Below, in pieces: positions 6,050-8,816 of a stretch of DNA of 8,816 nt (the first letter of the stretch is position 1; every line of letters starts with the position of its first letter). The notes beneath the pieces are model-generated. The model was not told where the DNA came from and did no database searches. It was given only the letters and a program-made list of their open reading frames with translations. The stretch spans positions 1-8,816 of the forward strand of contig JAQBPS010000682.1 in the NCBI GenBank assembly GCA_028287415.1, given 5' to 3'. The position numbers were made by a program, and so were the translations under genes. Source of the DNA: Bacillota bacterium (GTDB lineage: Bacteria > Bacillota > Sulfobacillia > Symbiobacteriales > Symbiobacteriaceae).

Positions 6050-6961
6050 ATGCGGGCGCTAATTACGGGCGCCGGAGGGCTGCTCGGGCATGCTCTTGCG
6101 CGTCACCTGGCAGAGCGGGGCGACCGGGTGTATGGCACGTTTCGCCACCCGCCTGATCACTGGCCCTTCGGTCAGGTCGTACCCCTTGAACTGGGCGCGG
6201 CCCCCGGCTTGCAGGGCATGGCTGACCAGGCGCTTGCGGTCGCCGAGCCGGACATCGTCTTCCACCTGGCGGCACTGACCAATGTCGCAGAGTGCGAGGC
6301 GGAGCCACACGCCGCGTGGAGCACGAATGTCGGCGGAACCGCTCATATGGCAAGCGCGACGCGCTGCGCAGGGAGCCGGTTCGTCTATATGAGCACAGAT
6401 TCTGTCTTCGATGGCCGCAGCGGAAACTATGGCGAGGAGCATTCGCCCTCACCGATCAACTGGTACGGGTGCACCAAAGTGCGTGCGGAGGAGATTGCAC
6501 AGGCGGCAGACCCCGGCGCCGTCATCGTGCGCGGCACCTTTTATGGCCTGCACCCGGACGGGCACGGCACCCTGGCGGGCATGCTGAACGCGTTGCGGGC
6601 GGGCAGGCGGCTTCGATTGAGCCCTGACGCCTATTTCTCACCGCTGCCGGCCCCGGTGCTTGCACAGCGGCTGGTCCATCTGGGCCAGAGCGGGCTGTCA
6701 GGAATTCGTCACCTGCCCGGACCGCACTGCAGCCGGTGGGCGTTCGGGATGGCTGTCGCGCAGCACTTCGGTCTGGATCCGGCTCTGGTACAGCAGGGTT
6801 CCCCGGTGGCAGTTGCGACCGCAGCAGTGCGTCCGGTCGACACCTCGCTGATTACCCACCACCCGGGCCCGTGGCCGGTCGGTGAGCTCCCGGACCACTT
6901 GGCTACGCTCACAGCCGCCGGCCCGCCACCAGGTGAAGCACCTGCCCCGGGTACGGAATGA
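6050..6961 (+). CDS. NAD(P)-dependent sugar-nucleotide reductase/epimerase, RmlD-like extended SDR
   Basis: A 303-residue protein of the extended short-chain dehydrogenase family, nearest in pattern to dTDP-4-dehydrorhamnose reductase (RmlD) type enzymes. The dinucleotide-binding motif GAGGLLG is at 7-13. PDIVFHLAALTNVAECE (67-83) is the typical RmlD-type strand. The catalytic set is S115/T116 in VYMSTDSVFDG, Y139 and K143 in NWYGCTKVRAEE, followed by the E148-type helix. The Rossmann fold and active site look complete. The C-terminal 20 residues are Pro/Gly/Ala-rich and coincide with the overlap with the opposite-strand gene. The ATG is preceded by AGGAGGTGA (6037-6045), 4 nt away. It stands alone, without rmlA/B/C neighbours, so the substrate is unknown; rhamnose synthesis is not implied. 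Confidence 0.87.
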   Translation: MRALITGAGGLLGHALARHLAERGDRVYGTFRHPPDHWPFGQVVPLELGAAPGLQGMADQALAVAEPDIVFHLAALTNVAECEAEPHAAWSTNVGGTAHMASATRCAGSRFVYMSTDSVFDGRSGNYGEEHSPSPINWYGCTKVRAEEIAQAADPGAVIVRGTFYGLHPDGHGTLAGMLNALRAGRRLRLSPDAYFSPLPAPVLAQRLVHLGQSGLSGIRHLPGPHCSRWAFGMAVAQHFGLDPALVQQGSPVAVATAAVRPVDTSLITHHPGPWPVGELPDHLATLTAAGPPPGEAPAPGTE

Positions 6962-7115
6962 AGTGCTCGCCCACCGGACTGAGCAGCTGGAGCATGTAGC
7001 CCCAGGGCTGCTGATCCACGCCGGTAAGTTGGCCGGAGAGGCTGGAACTGGCGAAGCGCAGGGTGATTTCCTGCCCAACCATCGCACGGAGCAGATTGAC
7101 CGTGTCGCTGCTCAT
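6909..7115 (-). CDS. Small Sm-fold-like protein (resembles DUF2642/YuzF type)
   Basis: A 68-residue protein with the pattern of a five-stranded Sm-like barrel: LLRAMVGQEITLRF (8-21), a turn, LSGQLTGVD (26-34), YMLQLLSP (40-47), and HFIPYPGQVLHLVAG (51-65), where 'hFIP...Q' recalls the 'I-P-x-x-x-I' strand of such proteins. A GGAGGTGA site 6 nt upstream of the ATG makes it convincing despite its size. It starts 68 nt after the stop of the acyl-CoA dehydrogenase-like gene, with no terminator visible between, so the two may be co-transcribed. Its last 53 bp overlap the 3' end of the convergent reductase gene. Small proteins of this look occur in spore-forming Firmicutes, but the role is unknown and the family match is by eye only. 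Confidence 0.72.
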   Translation of the reverse strand: MSSDTVNLLRAMVGQEITLRFASSSLSGQLTGVDQQPWGYMLQLLSPVGEHFIPYPGQVLHLVAGRRL

Positions 7116-7183
7116 GGCGACTCACCTCCGCCTACTGCTTCGGTGCCCGAACGGCCTTTCCTCGGCGGCGGGTGCGTTGCAGC

Positions 7184-8488
7184 CTACGGCGAATCCGCCT
7201 CGATCGCGACCTGGCGCAGTGCCGCCCGGGCCATCTGCATGATCGCGGCATCCTCCATGGGCGGGTTATGCAGGCCGGCGCGCACATCGCGGTAGTACCG
7301 TTCCAGGGGCAAGCTGCGAAACAGGGACTGAGCGCCGACAATGCGCATGGCCCGGTCGACTGTCTCGAGCGCTGTGTTGACGACGAACGGTTTCGCCCCT
7401 GCTACCTGGGCCATTAGTGCGGGCCGCTGCCCGGGCTCCTCATCCCAGCGGCGGGCCAGGGTAAAGAGCAGCGTGCGTGCCGGCAGCAGCCCCAGTTCCA
7501 TCTGCCCGATTTGGGCCTGGATGTGCGGCAGCTCACTGATGGCGGTGCTCAGACTGTTCGGCCGGTGACGCACGGCAAAGTTGAGTGCGAAGGTCCGGGC
7601 CGCCTCGGCGATGCCCAGGTAGACCGCAGGGATGTGCAAGTTCCAGCCAGAGCCGCCGCCGGGCGGGCCCTCGGCGGGAACGCCTTTGCCGAAGCGCTGC
7701 ACGAGGCTGTCTGCCGGCACGGCCACCTCCTCCAGGACCAGGTCGTGGCTGCCAGTGCCCCGCATGCCGATGGTATCCCATGTCTCATCGATGCGCAGGC
7801 CCGGCGTCCCCCGCTCAATCAGGAACCAGCCGTTCGCCTCCGAGCCCTCAATGGCGGCGGAAACCTGGAAGTAGTGCAGGGCCGGCGCCATTGAGGTGAA
7901 ATTCTTGCGCCCGTTCAGCACCCAGCCGCCGGCGGCGCCGGTGCCCCTGGCGCCCCCGGCGCGCCCCGCGTCCCCGGTGCCGGCGTTGCCCCCGGTGCCC
8001 TCGGCCCGCGCCGTGGCCTCCCGGGCGGTTGTTGTCGGGCGCCCGCCCCGGCTGGGGCTCCCCGTTTCCGGCTCGCTCACGGCCGCGTTGATCAGATGAC
8101 CCTGCTCCACGGCCTCCCGGCAGACCCGGGCATAGACTGCTTCATCCCAGGGCCGCGTCTCAGCCAACTGCCCCAGCTTGAACAGATGCCAGCCGATCGC
8201 CAGGGCGGTGGAAGCATCGCCCCGGGCGAGGTAGCTCTGCGCCAGCACCATCTCGTAGACGCCGCCCCCCTCGCCCCCGTACTCCCGGGGGATCGTCAGG
8301 TTGCTGTGACCAGAGCGGTGCAAATCCGCGATATTCTCCATGGGAAAGGTGCCCGCCCGGTCGTGGGCCGGCGCCCGTTCGGCAAACCGCTGCGCCAGTT
8401 CAGTGGCGCGGCGGGCGATCGCCCGGTGGCGCTCTGTCAGGCAAAACAAATCCTGGTCGATGGCTACCGCCCCCTTTGCACTCTCCAT
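7184..8488 (-). CDS. Acyl-CoA dehydrogenase-superfamily flavoprotein (possible monooxygenase branch)
   Basis: With ATG 8488 the product has 434 residues. The N-terminal helical domain includes LTIPREYGGEGGG (64-76) and the FAD/substrate region has AAVSEPETGSPSRGG (135-149). The beta domain has WVLNGRKNFTSMAP (189-202), followed by TPGLRIDETWDTIGMRGTGSHDLVLEEV, and the C-terminal helical domain includes MRIVGAQSLFRSLPLERYYRD. The usual catalytic glutamate context near the C-terminus ('YEGTSEI') is absent: it reads YYRDVRAGLHNPPMEDAAI (398-416), as in DszC/SfnB-type flavin monooxygenases, so dehydrogenase activity is not certain. Residues about 156-187 are a low-complexity Gly/Ala/Thr/Arg insertion. 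The frame stays open to 8806, but those residues lack family features and overlap the divergent gene. The ribosome binding site at 8488 is weak (GCGGAA), so the start is moderately sure. Confidence 0.85.
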   Translation of the reverse strand: MESAKGAVAIDQDLFCLTERHRAIARRATELAQRFAERAPAHDRAGTFPMENIADLHRSGHSNLTIPREYGGEGGGVYEMVLAQSYLARGDASTALAIGWHLFKLGQLAETRPWDEAVYARVCREAVEQGHLINAAVSEPETGSPSRGGRPTTTAREATARAEGTGGNAGTGDAGRAGGARGTGAAGGWVLNGRKNFTSMAPALHYFQVSAAIEGSEANGWFLIERGTPGLRIDETWDTIGMRGTGSHDLVLEEVAVPADSLVQRFGKGVPAEGPPGGGSGWNLHIPAVYLGIAEAARTFALNFAVRHRPNSLSTAISELPHIQAQIGQMELGLLPARTLLFTLARRWDEEPGQRPALMAQVAGAKPFVVNTALETVDRAMRIVGAQSLFRSLPLERYYRDVRAGLHNPPMEDAAIMQMARAALRQVAIEADSP

Positions 8489-8603
8489 ACGATGGATTCC
8501 GCATAGCCATGCTATTCCCTTCACCAGTTGGCAGGGCAGGGAAATGCCAGGAAATAACGAACTCAAAGCATCTATCTGGATAAACAGAAGAGGAAGTGAC
8601 CGC

Positions 8604-8816
8604 GTGCGCAGAGCGATGGCGACCGCATTGATGGGCGCCCTGTCCCTCTGTCTGTGCGCCGCCGCCCCTGCCGCTCCTGCCGCCGCCCTCCCCGCTGTCA
8701 CCCCGGTGGAATGGCGGTTGATCCAGCAGGCTGCCGATGCCGACGCCAGCGGCAACGTCGGGCTCACCACTGGCCTCTGGTCGACACGGGTCGATTCGCT
8801 GCGCACCCATAATGCT
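8604..8816 (+). CDS. Secreted or exported protein, N-terminal fragment
   Basis: A reading frame from GTG 8604 runs off the right edge (71 codons visible, no stop). AGAGGAAGTGA lies just upstream as a good ribosome binding site. The product begins with (M)RRAMATALMGALSLCLCAAA, a signal peptide with two arginines, a hydrophobic core and an Ala-rich end. Cleavage is likely after one of the Ala-x-Ala motifs near residues 22-28. The mature part starts PAVTPVEWRLIQQAADADAS and contains no domain I recognise. It is divergent from the acyl-CoA dehydrogenase-like gene across a 115-bp gap. The codon use is typical of the neighbours, and the opposite-strand frame through the same DNA has no family features, which supports this strand. 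Confidence 0.72.
   Translation, partial: MRRAMATALMGALSLCLCAAAPAAPAAALPAVTPVEWRLIQQAADADASGNVGLTTGLWSTRVDSLRTHNA

Noticed and set aside
8489..8806. N-terminal extension of the flavoprotein to ATG 8806
   Set aside because: The residues are Ala/Arg-rich, without family likeness, and overlap the signal-peptide gene on the plus strand.

Overview
The window is about 8.8 kb of GC-rich bacterial DNA. A DegS/DegU-type two-component pair, a cobalamin riboswitch with an intrinsic-terminator expression platform, the CblT/CblS alpha-ribazole salvage genes and strong AGGAGG ribosome binding sites together suggest a high-GC member of the Firmicutes (Symbiobacterium-like). That placement is inference; no rRNA or other marker gene is present.

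Left part (1-3700, minus strand): a vitamin B12 uptake and salvage operon. It reads from right to left. A consensus-like promoter (3665-3693) is followed by a full cobalamin riboswitch (3451-3647) and a terminator hairpin whose U-tract touches the first start codon (3354-3387). Then come cblT (alpha-ribazole transporter), cblS (alpha-ribazole kinase), btuF (corrinoid-binding lipoprotein), btuC (permease) and the first codons of btuD (ATPase, cut by the window edge). When cobalamin is scarce, the cell would make a corrinoid importer and also a route for capturing and phosphorylating free alpha-ribazole for nucleotide-loop assembly. cblS has no stop codon before btuF: the two lie in one continuous 578-codon frame, although btuF keeps its own strong ribosome binding site.

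Middle (3741-5743, minus strand): a 125-bp near-perfect palindromic repeat made of 9-nt units lies just after a degS-degU-like sensor kinase/response regulator operon. The 306-bp gap upstream of degS (5744-6049) holds short direct repeats and a tandem 21-bp duplication, with no gene.

Right part: a plus-strand NAD-dependent sugar-nucleotide reductase/epimerase (6050-6961) overlaps tail to tail with a small minus-strand Sm-fold-like protein (6909-7115). Upstream of that gene lies an acyl-CoA dehydrogenase/flavin monooxygenase-family gene (7184-8488) with an unusual Gly/Ala/Thr-rich insertion. Divergent from it, a secreted-protein gene begins at 8604 and runs off the right edge.
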